64,000 nucleotides of DNA from Stenotrophomonas maltophilia. Its GTDB lineage: Bacteria > Pseudomonadota > Gammaproteobacteria > Xanthomonadales > Xanthomonadaceae. The stretch lies in assembly GCA_009912235.1 (NCBI GenBank), contig WNDS01000007.1, positions 1 to 64,000 on the forward strand. The letters run 5' to 3'. The notes beneath the pieces were generated by a model. The model saw only the letters and a program-made list of their open reading frames with translations. It was not told the origin of the DNA and did no database searches. Each line of letters begins with the position of its first letter. The first letter of the stretch is position 1. Positions 36,691-46,468 of the stretch are shown here, piece by piece. Position numbers and translations under genes: made by a program.

Positions 36691-36716
36691 GGGGTGACGA
36701 CGCACTGCGTCACCCC
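36691..36716 (+). terminator. Hairpin between fecR and the receptor gene
   Basis: GGGGTGACG and CGTCACCCC pair across an 8-base loop, 16 bases before the receptor ATG and overlapping the end of the intergenic space. There is no T tract. It could attenuate or adjust expression between sensor and receptor. Confidence 0.4.
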
Positions 36717-36732
36717 TCTGGAGACCTGCCCC

Positions 36733-39209
36733 ATGCTGCGCCCCGCCCCCCTCGCCCTGGCCCTGTCGCTGGCCTGCACAGCGCTTCCCGCCCTGCTGCT
36801 GTCCAGCACGTCCGCCCACGCCCAGGCCGCCACCCGCAGCTTCGCGCTGCCGGCACAACCGCTGCCCTCCGCGCTGGATGCCTACAGCCGCCTGACCGGC
36901 ATCGACCTGGTGATCGGCCGCGCCCTGCCTGAAGGCCGCACCGCACCGGCCCTGAGCGGCCACTTCAGCGATGCCGAGGCGTTGTCACGGCTGCTGGCCG
37001 GCAGCGGCCTGCAGCCGCGCTTCCTCGACGCCCGCCGCGCAACGCTGGAACCGGTAGTTGACGCCACCGGCACGCGCCGCCTCGGCCCGCTGCGCGTGCA
37101 GGGCGACAACGCCCGCGGCCACGACCCGGCGGCCGGTGCCACCCAGTACGTGCCGATGAAGCACGATGGCTTCGCCCCGCAGGTCGGCAGCGAGCGCGTG
37201 GCCATGGCCGAACGCCAGGATGGCAACAGCCTGCTGCGCGCGATGCCTGGCACCCACAGCTTCCACTCGCGCAGCCAGCCCGGGCTGCAGGTGAACATCC
37301 GCGGCATGACCGGCGCCGGCCGGGTCAACACCATGATCGACGGTGTCACCCAGACCTTCCGCAACAACGCTGGCCACGGCTCGGGCGGCCCGTTCGCCTA
37401 CGTCGATCCGTTCCTGCTGGCCGGCGTGGACGTGCAGCGCGGCGGTGTCAGTGGCGGCGACGGTGCCGGCACCCTGGCCGGCACAGCCAATTTTCGCACG
37501 CTGGACATCGACGACCTGCTGGGCGAAGGCCGCGACTGGGGCCTGCGTGCCGGCTTCCGCCACGGCAACAACGGCTATGGCAACGGCCGCACTTTTGCCG
37601 GTGCCTGGCGCCACAGCGATGAGGGCGGCGACCGCCAGTTCGGCCTGCTGGCAGCGGCCAGCAGCAGCCGCAGCGGCGAGTACGCCACCGCCAACGGCCA
37701 GAAGAACAGCGCCGACCCCGCCTCGCAGCAGCCCAGCAGCTGGCTGCTGAAAGCACGCGTGCAGCCCAGCGACCAGCACCGGCTGGACCTGAGCCACATG
37801 CGCTATGAAAACGACTTCTACCACAACTACCTCTGGCAGATTTCCGCATGCAACCAGCGCGTGAACTACCACTACACGCCATACACCCCGCTGGTGGACC
37901 TGCGCGTGAGCTACAGCGCCAACAAGACACGGCTGTTCTACCCGCCGGTGGAAGTGTCCACCTACATCGGCCGCCGCACCCACAGCAGCCTGAGCGCATG
38001 GAACGTGGACAACACCAGCCGCTTCGAGATGGGCGCGGCGCAGGCGCGCTGGAACACCGGCTTCAAGCGCCAGTCCGATGCTTTCATCGCCGATACCCAG
38101 GGCCTGCGCGGGGGCCAACCCGGAAGGCCGCAGTACGCTGGACAGCGCCTTCACCACGCTGGAACTGCAGCTGGACCGCTATGCGCTGACCGCAGCACTG
38201 CGCCAGGACCGTTACCAGATCGCCGGGCACATCCCCACCTGCTCGGAGGTGCCCGGACAGTGCGCGGAGATCGCCGGCGGTGGCATCAACCTGCAGCGCC
38301 GCTGGAGCCAGCTCAACCCCAGCCTGGCGTTTTCGGTGCAGGCCACCGACTGGCTGCAGCTGTTCGTGGAAGGCTCGCGCAGCAGCCGCCCACCGCGCGT
38401 GCAGGAAATGTTCTTCGAGAAGATCCCGCTGTCCAGTGACGCCAGCGATGCCGACGGCGTGGGCGCCAACCCGTTCCTGCGCCCGGAACGCGCGCGCAAC
38501 CTGCAGTTCGGCGCCAACCTCAGTGCCGATTCGCTGTTCGTCGACGGCGACCTGGCACAGCTGCGCGTCACCCGCTTGGACAACCGCATCCGCGACTGCA
38601 TCAAGCCGTAGTACCTGCTGATCGTGCACGCACCGGACACCACCCCGTTCGTGGTGCCGATCGATTCGGACCCGCAGCTGAGCGAGTGGAGCGACCTGCT
38701 GGACGTGGATGATTTCAGCACCATCACCCGCTGGATGAACCACCCCACCGTGGTGCGCATGCACGGCCTGGAACTGGAAGCGCACTACGCCACCGACCAC
38801 TACCACGCCACCCTGAGCTGGACGCGTTCGAAGACCAGCGCGCCCACCATGGAATTCATCAACCTGGAAGACATCACCTCGCTGCCCGAGCGCTACTGGA
38901 CGCTGGACATCGGCGGCCGCTGGTTCGGCCAGCGCCTGCAGGCCGGCGTGCGTGCCGATTACTCCGGCCCCACCGAGGAAGGCTACGACTTCTTCCAGCC
39001 GCGCAGGACCGCCAGCACCGGCGTGCTGATCGACCTGTACGCCAGCTTCCAGCCGCGCAAGGACACCACGCTGTGGGTGAACGTGGAAAACCTGCAGGAC
39101 AAGGCCTACAACGACAATGCCTCGATCGACAGCATCTTCAGCCCCATCCTGGACAAGGGCAACGGCCGCGGCCGCACGGTCTCCATGGGGGGTCACCGTT
39201 GCGTTCTGA
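36733..39209 (+). pseudogene. TonB-dependent heme/iron receptor with N-terminal signalling domain, disrupted
   Basis: Outer-membrane transducer. It has a signal peptide (LALALSLACTALPALLLSSTSAHA), an STN domain for contact with FecR (SFALPAQPLPSALDAYSRLTG), a plug (GLQVNIRGMTGAGRVNTMIDG) and a beta-barrel of the hemoglobin/HasR type. Three faults: one extra G in a G5 run near 38108 shifts the frame after DTQGLRG; TAG at 38609-38611 stops RIRDCIKP before YLLIVHAPD; and one extra G in a G6 run near 39189 moves the end out of the frame that would finish as VTVAF-stop. Removing two bases from the 2477-bp span gives exactly 825 codons. Receptor function must be lost if these are real. A GGAG site precedes the start. 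Confidence 0.85.
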
Positions 39210-40014
39210 ACGCCGTCCCCGGGTACTGGCAGCCGGCCTGCTGCTGGCCAGCCTGTTGCTGGCGCCGCTGGCCGGCGCGCAGGCGCTGCCGGGCCGGGTG
39301 ATCGACCTGGCCACTGGCCAGCCGCTGGAAGAAGAGGCGTTCGTCGTACGCGCCGCCGCGGCCAGCCACGTCCTGCTGGGCGAACGACACGACCTGCCCG
39401 GTGACCACGCCGCCGAACGCTGGCTGCTGCAGGCCCTGCAGACGCGCCGTCCGCAGGGTTCGCTGGTGCTGGAGATGATCGCCAGCGAACGCCAGCCGCG
39501 TCTGCAGCGCGTGCAGCGCTGGCTGGCCAAGGGCAACACCGCCTCGCACACGCGGCTGGCCGAACTGCTTGAGTGGGACCCGCGCTGGCCATGGTCCGCC
39601 TATGGCGGACTGGTCAGCGCGGCCGCCGCGCAGGGCATCGCACTGCACGGCGGCAATCTGGCGCGGCGCGAGGTCGATACCCTGCTCGCGCAGCCGCCGG
39701 CCGTGGTTTTCCCGGTGCCGGGGGCACGCGTGCGGCTGGCGCAGACCGTGCTGAACCTGCACGACGGTGCAGAACCCCTGCTGGAGGGCATGCTGGCCGT
39801 GCAGCAGGCGCGCGACCAGCGCATGGCGCAGGTATTGCAGCAGGCACCGGCACCGGTGCTGCTGGTGGCCGGGTGCTGGCACGTGCTGCGCGGCACCGGC
39901 GTGCCCGGCTACCTGCCCGCGGACCGGCCTGCGCTGGTGATCGAACTGGCATCACCGGGCGAAACGCTGGACGCCAGCGATGCCGACCTGGCCTGGGTGC
40001 AGGACGATGAGTGA
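39199..40014 (+). CDS. ChaN/Tiki-fold heme-associated protein
   Basis: Exported protein of about 271 residues, related to ChaN and PhuW. TTG 39199, inside the end of the receptor gene, gives a signal peptide (VLAAGLLLASLLLAPLAGAQA) without a lipobox. The fold's catalytic-like or heme-binding patches are visible: SHVLLGERHDLPGDHAAE, SLVLEMIASERQ, and LLVAGCWHVLRGTGVPGYL with the late His. Members bind heme in the periplasm and help uptake. The gene is intact and coupled to tonB, whose ATG lies within its last codons. Confidence 0.78.
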   Translation: MRSERRPRVLAAGLLLASLLLAPLAGAQALPGRVIDLATGQPLEEEAFVVRAAAASHVLLGERHDLPGDHAAERWLLQALQTRRPQGSLVLEMIASERQPRLQRVQRWLAKGNTASHTRLAELLEWDPRWPWSAYGGLVSAAAAQGIALHGGNLARREVDTLLAQPPAVVFPVPGARVRLAQTVLNLHDGAEPLLEGMLAVQQARDQRMAQVLQQAPAPVLLVAGCWHVLRGTGVPGYLPADRPALVIELASPGETLDASDADLAWVQDDE

Positions 40015-40753
40015 GCGCGGGCGCCACTGGCTCGCAATGGCCATCACCGCCGGCCTGCACCTGCTGCCGGTGGTGCTGCTGTGCTGGGTGGCGGCGCCCG
40101 CCCCGGTGCCGGCGCCGGTTGAAGAAACGCGCATCAGCCTGCGCCTGATCGCGCCGCCGGCCGCACCGCCGCGCCCACTGGAAGAAAAGCAGGCCCCGCA
40201 GCCTACCCAGGCCGCGCCGGACAGCGCAGCGGCGCGCACGCGTACGCCGCCCCCGCCGCAGCCTACCCAGGCCCGCGAAGGTCTGCTGCAGGCCAGCGCC
40301 GAGCGCGGCACCGGCACCGCGCCGCGGCCTGCCGACGCGGTGCCGACGCTCAGCGCTGACACCCACCCCGCGCAGGCCGCGGTCACCGCCGCGCCGCCTG
40401 CACCGGAGGCACCACCGGCCGTGCAGATGGCCGGCATCGCCAGTGAACAGTGGGAAGCGAAACTGATGGCGCACCTGGAGCGCTACCGTTACTACCCTGC
40501 TGCCGCGCGTTCGCGCCGGCAGGAAGGCATCGTCTGGGTGCGCGCCACCATCACCCGTGACGGGCGGCTGCAGGCCCTGCGCCTGGAGCGCTCCAGTGGC
40601 CAGCCGATGCTCGACGACGCCGCGCTGAAGACCTTCCGCCGCGCCCAGCCGCTGCCGCGCATTCCCGATGACATGCCTGCCCCGCAGGAGCTGGCCGTGC
40701 CGGTGGACTACTTCCTGCGCCAGGCCGCCGCGTTGGGCGGCCCGCGCAGTTGA
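40007..40753 (+). CDS. tonB: TonB-family energy transducer
   Basis: Protein of 248 residues, anchored by one N-terminal helix (HWLAMAITAGLHLLPVVLLCWVAA), with a proline-rich periplasmic spacer and a C-terminal TonB domain (LMAHLERYRYYPAAARSRRQEGIVWVRATITRDGRL, then LDDAALKTFRRAQPLPRIP). It passes the proton-motive force to outer-membrane receptors. It seems dedicated to the receptor of this locus, but it can serve others, which may explain why it remains intact. A perfect hairpin follows. Confidence 0.88.
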   Translation: MSERGRHWLAMAITAGLHLLPVVLLCWVAAPAPVPAPVEETRISLRLIAPPAAPPRPLEEKQAPQPTQAAPDSAAARTRTPPPPQPTQAREGLLQASAERGTGTAPRPADAVPTLSADTHPAQAAVTAAPPAPEAPPAVQMAGIASEQWEAKLMAHLERYRYYPAAARSRRQEGIVWVRATITRDGRLQALRLERSSGQPMLDDAALKTFRRAQPLPRIPDDMPAPQELAVPVDYFLRQAAALGGPRS

Positions 40754-40759
40754 CCGGTC

Positions 40760-40790
40760 GCACGCGCCCCGGGCTGGCCGGGGCGCGTGC
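40760..40790. terminator. Perfect 13-bp hairpin between convergent tonB and adiA
   Basis: GCACGCGCCCCGG and CCGGGGCGCGTGC pair perfectly around a 5-base loop. It can end both the iron locus and the acid-resistance operon, though no T run is present. Confidence 0.65.
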
Positions 40791-40795
40791 CGGGC

Positions 40796-43084
40796 TCAGG
40801 ACTTGAGCACTTCCACCTTGTAGGTGGGCACGCCGTCCACGTGCTCGATGATCAGCCCGTGCACGTCCGATTCGAAGCCGGGGAAGCATGCGTTCTGTTC
40901 GCGGGCGATGCGCAGCGACTGGATGATCGGCTCATCGCTGGGACCGAAGCGCTCACCCGGCATGATGGTCGGAATGCCCGGCGGGTACGGCACCAGCATG
41001 GTGGCGGCGACGCGGCCGCTGAGCTGCTCGATGTCCACCCGCTCGATCTCGCCCTTCACCAGGTGGTCGTAGGCCTCGGCCGGGGTCTTCACCGGCATCG
41101 GCAGGTCCACGTACATCTCGCGCATCACCCGGGCCACGGCGAACTCCTGGTTGAATGCGTGCAGCGCATCGCACAGGTCGCGCAGGCCCCAGCCGGCATA
41201 GGCCACCGGGTAGTCGGCGGCCAGCGTCGGCAGTGCCTGGTTCAGCGGCGCGTTGCGGTCGTACAGTTCCTTGAACGCCATCAGTTCGGTCACCAGGGTG
41301 CTCCACTTGCCCTTGGTGATGCCCATCGAGAACAGGAACAGCACCGAGTACAGGTTGGTCTTTTCCACGGTGATGCCGCGGCCCCACAGGAACTTGCTCA
41401 GCACCGCCGCCGGAATGCCCAGCCGGCCCATGCTGCCGTCCATCGACAGGCCCGGGGTGAGCAGGGTCACCTTGATCGGGTCGATCAGCACGTAGTCGTC
41501 CACCAGCCCGTCGAAACCGTGCCAGTGGTCGGACGGCTGCAGGTACCATTCCTCGCGCTTGGCCACCAACGGTGCGGGCGTATCGCCCTTGTCCAAGCTG
41601 CGCTCGACCTGGGTCGGCTGCCACACGCTGAACCACCAGTCATCACGCCCCAGGTCATCGCGCACGTGCAGCATGGCGCGGCGGAAGGCGATCGCCTCGT
41701 CGTGCATTTCCTGCACCAGCGAACGACCGGCCTCGCCCTCCATCATCTTCGATGCCACATCGCACGCCGCAATGACGCCGTAATGCGGGCTGGTGGAGGT
41801 GTGCATCATGAACGCTTCATTGAAGCGCGCCACGTCAAGGTCGCGACTGGCCGAATTGCGCACGTGGATCATCGAGGCCTGCGAGAACGCGGCCAGCAGC
41901 TTGTGCGTGGAATGGGTGGTGAAGATGATCGCATCCTGTTCGCGCGGCTTGCCCTTGGCCATGCCGTAGTGGTTCTCGTAGAACGGATGGAACGCGGCGT
42001 AGGCGTACCAGGCCTCGTCGAAGTGCAGGAAATCGACCGCGCTGCCGATCTCGTCGGCAATCTTTTCGGCGTTGTAGCACAGGCCGTCATAGGTGGAATT
42101 GGTCACCACCGCGATGCGCGGCTTGGAGCCGGCGTGGTAGCCCTGGCTGGCCAGCGGGTTGGCGGCAATGCGCTGCTGCAGCGCCTCGGGGGTGAACTGA
42201 TCCAGGCTGATCGGCCCGATGATGTCGTGCGCATTGCGGCTGGGGGTGAAGTAGACCGGCACCGCGCCGGTCATGATCAGCGAATGCAGCAGCGATTTAT
42301 GGCAGTTGCGGTCCACGAACACCACATCGCCACGGGCCACCGAGCCATGCCAGACGATCTTGTTGGCGGTGGAAGTGCCGTTGGTGACGAAGAAGGTATG
42401 GTCGGCACCGAAGTTGTGCGCGGCCTCTTCCTCGGCATCCTTGATCGGACCGGTATGGTCCAGCAGCGAACCCAGCTCCGGCACCGAGATCGACAGGTCG
42501 CTGCGCAGGGTGTTTTCACCGTAGAACTGGTGAAACGCGCGGCCCACCGGCGATTTGGTGAACGCCACGCCACCGGCATGGCCCGGCGTATGCCAGGAGT
42601 AGTTCGATTCGGCCGCATGGTGGATCAGCGCTTTGAAGAACGGCGGCAGCAGGTGCTGCATGTAGTCCTCGGCGGCGCGCATCACCTGGCGGGCGATGAA
42701 GTTCTTGGTGTCCTCGAACAGGAAGATGAAGCCGTGGATGTGCTTGAGCAGCTTGCTGGGTACTTTCTCGATGGTGCGCCGTTCGCCGTACAGGAACACC
42801 GGCAGGTTGGCACGGCGCGCGCCCTGTTCGCGCAGGAAGGCGGTCAGGCGCTGGAACTCGCCCTCCACCTCCTCGCTGCCGTCGATGGAGATCAGCACGG
42901 CCGAGGCCGCCACGTAGGTCCGCGCACCGGCGCGCGCATCCTCCAGGTTCAGCCCGCACAGTACGCGCTGGTCATTGCCGCGCAGCTCTTCCACCAGCGC
43001 GCGGATCAGGATGCCGCCGATGCGCGGCGACTCGTAGTCGTTGTCGATGACAATGACCGGGTAATCCAGGGACTTGAAGTACAC
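40796..43084 (-). CDS. adiA: Acid-inducible arginine decarboxylase (Orn/Lys/Arg decarboxylase class I)
   Basis: PLP enzyme of 762 residues that uses a proton to turn arginine into agmatine. The N-terminal receiver-like wing domain (VIVIDNDYESPRIGGILIRALVEELRG) is followed by the PLP core: HTPGHAGG, GTSTANK, THSTHKLLAAFSQ with the PLP Lys, and FDEAWYAY. The C-terminal domain is complete. Length matches E. coli AdiA. Arginine is preferred over ornithine or lysine because an AdiC-like antiporter lies 20 bp upstream, but substrate is inferred. It starts at GTG after AAGGAGA. It is the last gene of the porin-adiC-adiA operon. Confidence 0.88.
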   Translation of the reverse strand: MYFKSLDYPVIVIDNDYESPRIGGILIRALVEELRGNDQRVLCGLNLEDARAGARTYVAASAVLISIDGSEEVEGEFQRLTAFLREQGARRANLPVFLYGERRTIEKVPSKLLKHIHGFIFLFEDTKNFIARQVMRAAEDYMQHLLPPFFKALIHHAAESNYSWHTPGHAGGVAFTKSPVGRAFHQFYGENTLRSDLSISVPELGSLLDHTGPIKDAEEEAAHNFGADHTFFVTNGTSTANKIVWHGSVARGDVVFVDRNCHKSLLHSLIMTGAVPVYFTPSRNAHDIIGPISLDQFTPEALQQRIAANPLASQGYHAGSKPRIAVVTNSTYDGLCYNAEKIADEIGSAVDFLHFDEAWYAYAAFHPFYENHYGMAKGKPREQDAIIFTTHSTHKLLAAFSQASMIHVRNSASRDLDVARFNEAFMMHTSTSPHYGVIAACDVASKMMEGEAGRSLVQEMHDEAIAFRRAMLHVRDDLGRDDWWFSVWQPTQVERSLDKGDTPAPLVAKREEWYLQPSDHWHGFDGLVDDYVLIDPIKVTLLTPGLSMDGSMGRLGIPAAVLSKFLWGRGITVEKTNLYSVLFLFSMGITKGKWSTLVTELMAFKELYDRNAPLNQALPTLAADYPVAYAGWGLRDLCDALHAFNQEFAVARVMREMYVDLPMPVKTPAEAYDHLVKGEIERVDIEQLSGRVAATMLVPYPPGIPTIMPGERFGPSDEPIIQSLRIAREQNACFPGFESDVHGLIIEHVDGVPTYKVEVLKS

Positions 43085-43104
43085 GTTGATTCTCCTTGTC
43101 GAAC

Positions 43105-44454
43105 TCAGGAACGCTGGGCGCTGACGCTGATGGCCGACGCCTCACGGGCGCGCTGCCGCTGCTGGCGGCGCTGCTCGCTGAAGAAGGGATAGAACACGGT
43201 GATGAACAGCACGAACAGGAAGGCGTACTGCACGATGGACCCGGACGAGCCGTAGATGGCCCACAGGCAGTACACGACCGTCAGGCTGGTCAGCGCCCAG
43301 AACGCACCCGTGTGGACGATGGTGTGCGAGCGCTCCACCACGAAGTAGCAGGCCACGCACGAGTAGATGTAGGGCAGCAGGGTCAGCACCACGGCCGCCG
43401 AGGTGATCACATCGAACTGCGCCGAGGCGGTCTTGGAGGGGGAGGTGACCAGCACCGCCAGGGTCATCAGCACCGCCACGATCAGCATGCCCTTCACCGG
43501 CACGTCGTCCTTGTTGGTGCGGCTGAAGATGCTCGGGAACAGGCCATCATCGGAGGCCGCCTTGGCACTCTGCGCGGTCAGCAGGATCCAGCCGCCCAGC
43601 GAGCCGGCCGCACCGATGAAGGCGCACAGGCTGACCAGGCCACCGCCCCACCCGCCCACGGCCTTGGCCGCGGCCAGCGCGAACGGCGCATCGGAAGTCT
43701 GCAGCTCGCCGTTGGGCACCATGCCCATGATCACCGAGGAACTGGCGATGTAGGCGATGACCGCCAGGAACACGCCGGCCAGCGTGGCGCGGGCCACGTT
43801 TTTCTCCGGGTTCTCCACCACGCCGGCGGTCACCGAGGCCGATTCCACGCCGATGAACGCCCACAGGGTGAGCGCCGCCGCACTGGAAATGGCCCCGAAG
43901 TTGGATTCGCCCGACACGTTGTAGGCGCCCTTGAAGATCTCCGCGTCGAAGAAGAACCAGCCGAAGATGGCGATGCCCAGGATCGGCACCAGCGCGAAAC
44001 TGGTGGTGACCGTCTGCAGGCGGCTGACGAAGGCCGGGCCGATCACGTTGGCAAAACTCAGCGCCCAGACCAGGATCAGCACCGCGATGCAGCGCACCAG
44101 CGGCTCGGACAGGATCGGGAAGAAGTAACTGAAGTAGCCCACCGCCGCGATCGGAATGGCGACGTTGCCGATCCAGTTGGCGAACCAGTAGATGGTGTTG
44201 GTCTGGAAGCCCATGTACGGCCCGAACCAGTCGCGCGCATACGCATAGGGGCCGCCCGCCTTGGGCGCCAGTTTGCCCAGCTTGGCGAACACGAAGGCCA
44301 GCAGCAGCGCGCCGGCGGTGGTGATCAGCCAGCCCCAGATCGAGGCGGTACCGATCTTGGCCAGGCTGGAGGGCAGCAGGAACACGCCTGAGCCCATCAT
44401 GTTGCCGGCTACGAGGAAGGTGGCGCCGACCACCCCGATTTTCTTCTGTGCCAT
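43105..44454 (-). CDS. adiC: Arginine/agmatine antiporter
   Basis: APC-superfamily antiporter of 449 residues with 12 membrane helices. It is very close to E. coli AdiC in its key motifs: GSGVFLLPSSLA in helix 1, TLWAFIGVESASVTAGVV (helix 6, Trp and Ile of the substrate gate), GSLGGWILLTAQSAKAA (helix 8 Trp) and VLTLLPYIYSC. It brings arginine in and expels agmatine, which together with AdiA removes cytoplasmic protons. It lies 20 bp before adiA and 69 bp after the porin gene. Confidence 0.9.
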   Translation of the reverse strand: MAQKKIGVVGATFLVAGNMMGSGVFLLPSSLAKIGTASIWGWLITTAGALLLAFVFAKLGKLAPKAGGPYAYARDWFGPYMGFQTNTIYWFANWIGNVAIPIAAVGYFSYFFPILSEPLVRCIAVLILVWALSFANVIGPAFVSRLQTVTTSFALVPILGIAIFGWFFFDAEIFKGAYNVSGESNFGAISSAAALTLWAFIGVESASVTAGVVENPEKNVARATLAGVFLAVIAYIASSSVIMGMVPNGELQTSDAPFALAAAKAVGGWGGGLVSLCAFIGAAGSLGGWILLTAQSAKAASDDGLFPSIFSRTNKDDVPVKGMLIVAVLMTLAVLVTSPSKTASAQFDVITSAAVVLTLLPYIYSCVACYFVVERSHTIVHTGAFWALTSLTVVYCLWAIYGSSGSIVQYAFLFVLFITVFYPFFSEQRRQQRQRAREASAISVSAQRS

Positions 44455-44523
44455 GTCACTCTCCTGTACCTGGCCGGGCCCGGTCGCTGCCGGGCGTTGT
44501 GGTGCGCTGGCGGTGGCGCGCGC

Positions 44524-45954
44524 TTACTTGATGAAGTTGTATTGCAGGCTGCCCTGCACGCGGACGGTGTCGCCGCGGCTGCCGCCCTGCTGTTCCAGCT
44601 GGCCGTAGAGCACTTCCATGCCCATCGTCCAGGACGGTGCCGGGCTCCAGATCAGATTCGCCACGCCGTAGCGCGTCTGCCGGAACGCATCGGCCGACAG
44701 CGCCGCATGGCGCTGCAGCGTCAGTTGCCCGTAGATCAGGTTCGAGCGCCACAGCGCCGACCAGTAATGGGTGTAGCCGACGAAACCGCCGCGAAGATCC
44801 AGCGCGTGCAGCCGGCCATCCGCATCCACCACCGCGTCCATGTTGGAACCGGTCAGGTCGGCGGTGTAACGCGCCAGCCCGCGCCCGCCGAGCACGCCGA
44901 ACAGCAGCAGGTCGCGCTCGCCGACACTGGCCGAGCCGCTCAGCTGCAGGCCACCGCCGAGGCGGTGGTCGCCACCGGCATCGGTGTCATGGCCCAGCCG
45001 GCGGCCCACCGCGCCCAGCTGCAGGTGGCCCCAGCCACGCTCCATGCGCGCAGTGACGGTGACATCGGGAACCCGGTTGACGGCTGCCAGGGCACTGCTG
45101 GCCCCGACCAGCTGGGTGTCCGGCTTCTCGGCCGCCACGGTCAGCGTGTTGCCCTTGCCCAGGCTGAAGTTGTGGTGCACGCCGGCCACCAGCAGGTAAC
45201 CAGCGCCACCGGGCCCGGCAAAGTCGAGCGTATCCGGCAGGCTGTCGGCGTCCATGAAGCTGGAATAGCCGTAGCCGGCATAGGTGTTGCCCAGCTGGCC
45301 ATAGGCATGGCGCAGCCGGAACTGGTAGCCATCGCTGCTGCCGTAGAAGTCGTTTTCCAGGTAGAAGCGCAGGTTGCCATGCGTGGTGGGGCGGCGCGCC
45401 TCGAAGCTGAAGCGGGTCTGCTTGGCGTGCATGTTGAAGTTGGCCACATCGCTGTGGCTGCCGCCCACCGGAATCGACGACGGAATGAACTGGTCCTGGT
45501 CGCCGGCCGCGCGCGTATCGGCAATGGCATCGAGCTTGGCGTAGCCGCCGATGCGGATCACCGTGTCGGTGCCGGGAATGGCGAAAAAGCCCTTCAGGTC
45601 GGGGTCGGTCGGGCTGGCCGCGTTGTCCGGGCGCGCGGCCGCCGTGGACGGGTCGCCCACCGAATCACGCGGTGGCAGCACCGGCGGCGCTACGCCAGGC
45701 ACCGGGGTGCGCTGCACGCTGGCGGCAGGCGCCGCTGCGGCCGCAGCAACGGGCGTGACCGGGGTGCCGGTCGCGCCGGCCAGGGCTGGCGGTGGCGGGG
45801 ACTGCTCCAGCGCATCCAGGCGCCGCTGCATCGCCTCCAGCGTCTGCCGCAGCTGCTGCATCTCCTGGCGCAGTGACTGCGCATCGTCCTGCGCCCAGGC
45901 GGGCGTACACACACCGGCCGCCATGCAGGCCACACTCAGTACCGCCCAGCGCAT
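44524..45954 (-). CDS. DcaP-like trimeric outer-membrane porin
   Basis: Outer-membrane protein of 476 residues with a signal peptide (VLSVACMAAGVCTPAWA). A short coiled coil comes first (SLRQEMQQLRQTLEAMQRRLDALEQ), then a Pro/Ala-rich spacer, then the DcaP barrel (TDTVIRIGGYAKLDAIADTR, QTRFSFEARRPTTHGNLRFYLENDFYG, final SLQYNFIK). DcaP porins admit organic anions and acids. Placed first in an operon with adiC and adiA, it is probably the outer-membrane entry for arginine or exit for agmatine. GGAGG lies 5 bases before ATG 45954. The association of DcaP with AdiAC is not the E. coli arrangement. Confidence 0.85.
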   Translation of the reverse strand: MRWAVLSVACMAAGVCTPAWAQDDAQSLRQEMQQLRQTLEAMQRRLDALEQSPPPPALAGATGTPVTPVAAAAAAPAASVQRTPVPGVAPPVLPPRDSVGDPSTAAARPDNAASPTDPDLKGFFAIPGTDTVIRIGGYAKLDAIADTRAAGDQDQFIPSSIPVGGSHSDVANFNMHAKQTRFSFEARRPTTHGNLRFYLENDFYGSSDGYQFRLRHAYGQLGNTYAGYGYSSFMDADSLPDTLDFAGPGGAGYLLVAGVHHNFSLGKGNTLTVAAEKPDTQLVGASSALAAVNRVPDVTVTARMERGWGHLQLGAVGRRLGHDTDAGGDHRLGGGLQLSGSASVGERDLLLFGVLGGRGLARYTADLTGSNMDAVVDADGRLHALDLRGGFVGYTHYWSALWRSNLIYGQLTLQRHAALSADAFRQTRYGVANLIWSPAPSWTMGMEVLYGQLEQQGGSRGDTVRVQGSLQYNFIK

Positions 45955-46293
45955 TGCATCCTCCTTGGACCGCAGCTCGCTTCATCAAGGCGTTCGGCGC
46001 CACAGCGCCGGGGCCACCCCGTCCTGGTACGTCCCTTGCCACCGCTGCCGTCGCCAGCCTGCACGCGCGGTGCGACAGAAGGACGACAGGGTCGCCTTCC
46101 GGCCGGGAGCCCCTTGTCCCGCGCAGCGTGGCGATGCTGGCGACGGCAGCGGCCTGCGTACCAAGCGCGCGGTGAGAGTGTCGTGAATGAACTGGCTGCA
46201 ACCGCCCGGCAACAGCGCGGCGGGCGCGTCGTCAATGACGCCTTCGTACGTGATTCCATGGGGGCAAGGCTACCCACCCTGTCGTTTTTGGCC

Positions 46294-46307
46294 TTGATTA
46301 CGATCAA
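46294..46307. promoter_or_regulatory. FNR/ANR box TTGAT-N4-ATCAA
   Basis: TTGATTACGATCAA is a perfect match to the CRP/FNR-family anaerobic box. It is 340 bp before the porin start on the minus strand, in a locally AT-rich stretch. It suggests that low oxygen induces arginine-dependent acid resistance, as for other arginine catabolic operons. Confidence 0.6.
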
Positions 46308-46397
46308 TCGCGATTCTGGATGGCAGTCACGAATTGAAGGTGCGCTGCAGTTCGCACTCTGCGCAGCGGTCTGTGCCCGCACTGTCGCAGAATGCAA

Positions 46398-46425
46398 CAG
46401 GCCCGGGCGTCACCACCCGGGCCTG
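46398..46425 (-). terminator. Terminator of dsbG
   Basis: Perfect 10-bp stem CAGGCCCGGG / CCCGGGCCTG with an 8-base loop; on the minus strand it is followed by TTGCATTCT, about 45 bases after the dsbG stop. Confidence 0.65.
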
Positions 46426-46468
46426 TCGATCATCGCGGCGATGGCGTGGCCGCCACCGTTTTCCGGCT

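Larger units (their letters stand above)
45955..46468. other. Regulatory space upstream of the porin-adiC-adiA operon and downstream of dsbG
   Basis: About 510 bp without a convincing gene. The left part (45955-46290) is ordinary GC-rich leader for the porin operon. A perfect FNR/ANR-type box lies at 46294-46307. The right end holds the terminator of dsbG at 46398-46425. The long leader may carry upstream control of the acid-resistance operon; no riboswitch fold was recognised. Confidence 0.5.

Noticed and set aside
40787..43192. Plus-strand frame of 801 codons opposite adiA
   Set aside because: Shadow of adiA, whose PLP motifs and length are convincing.
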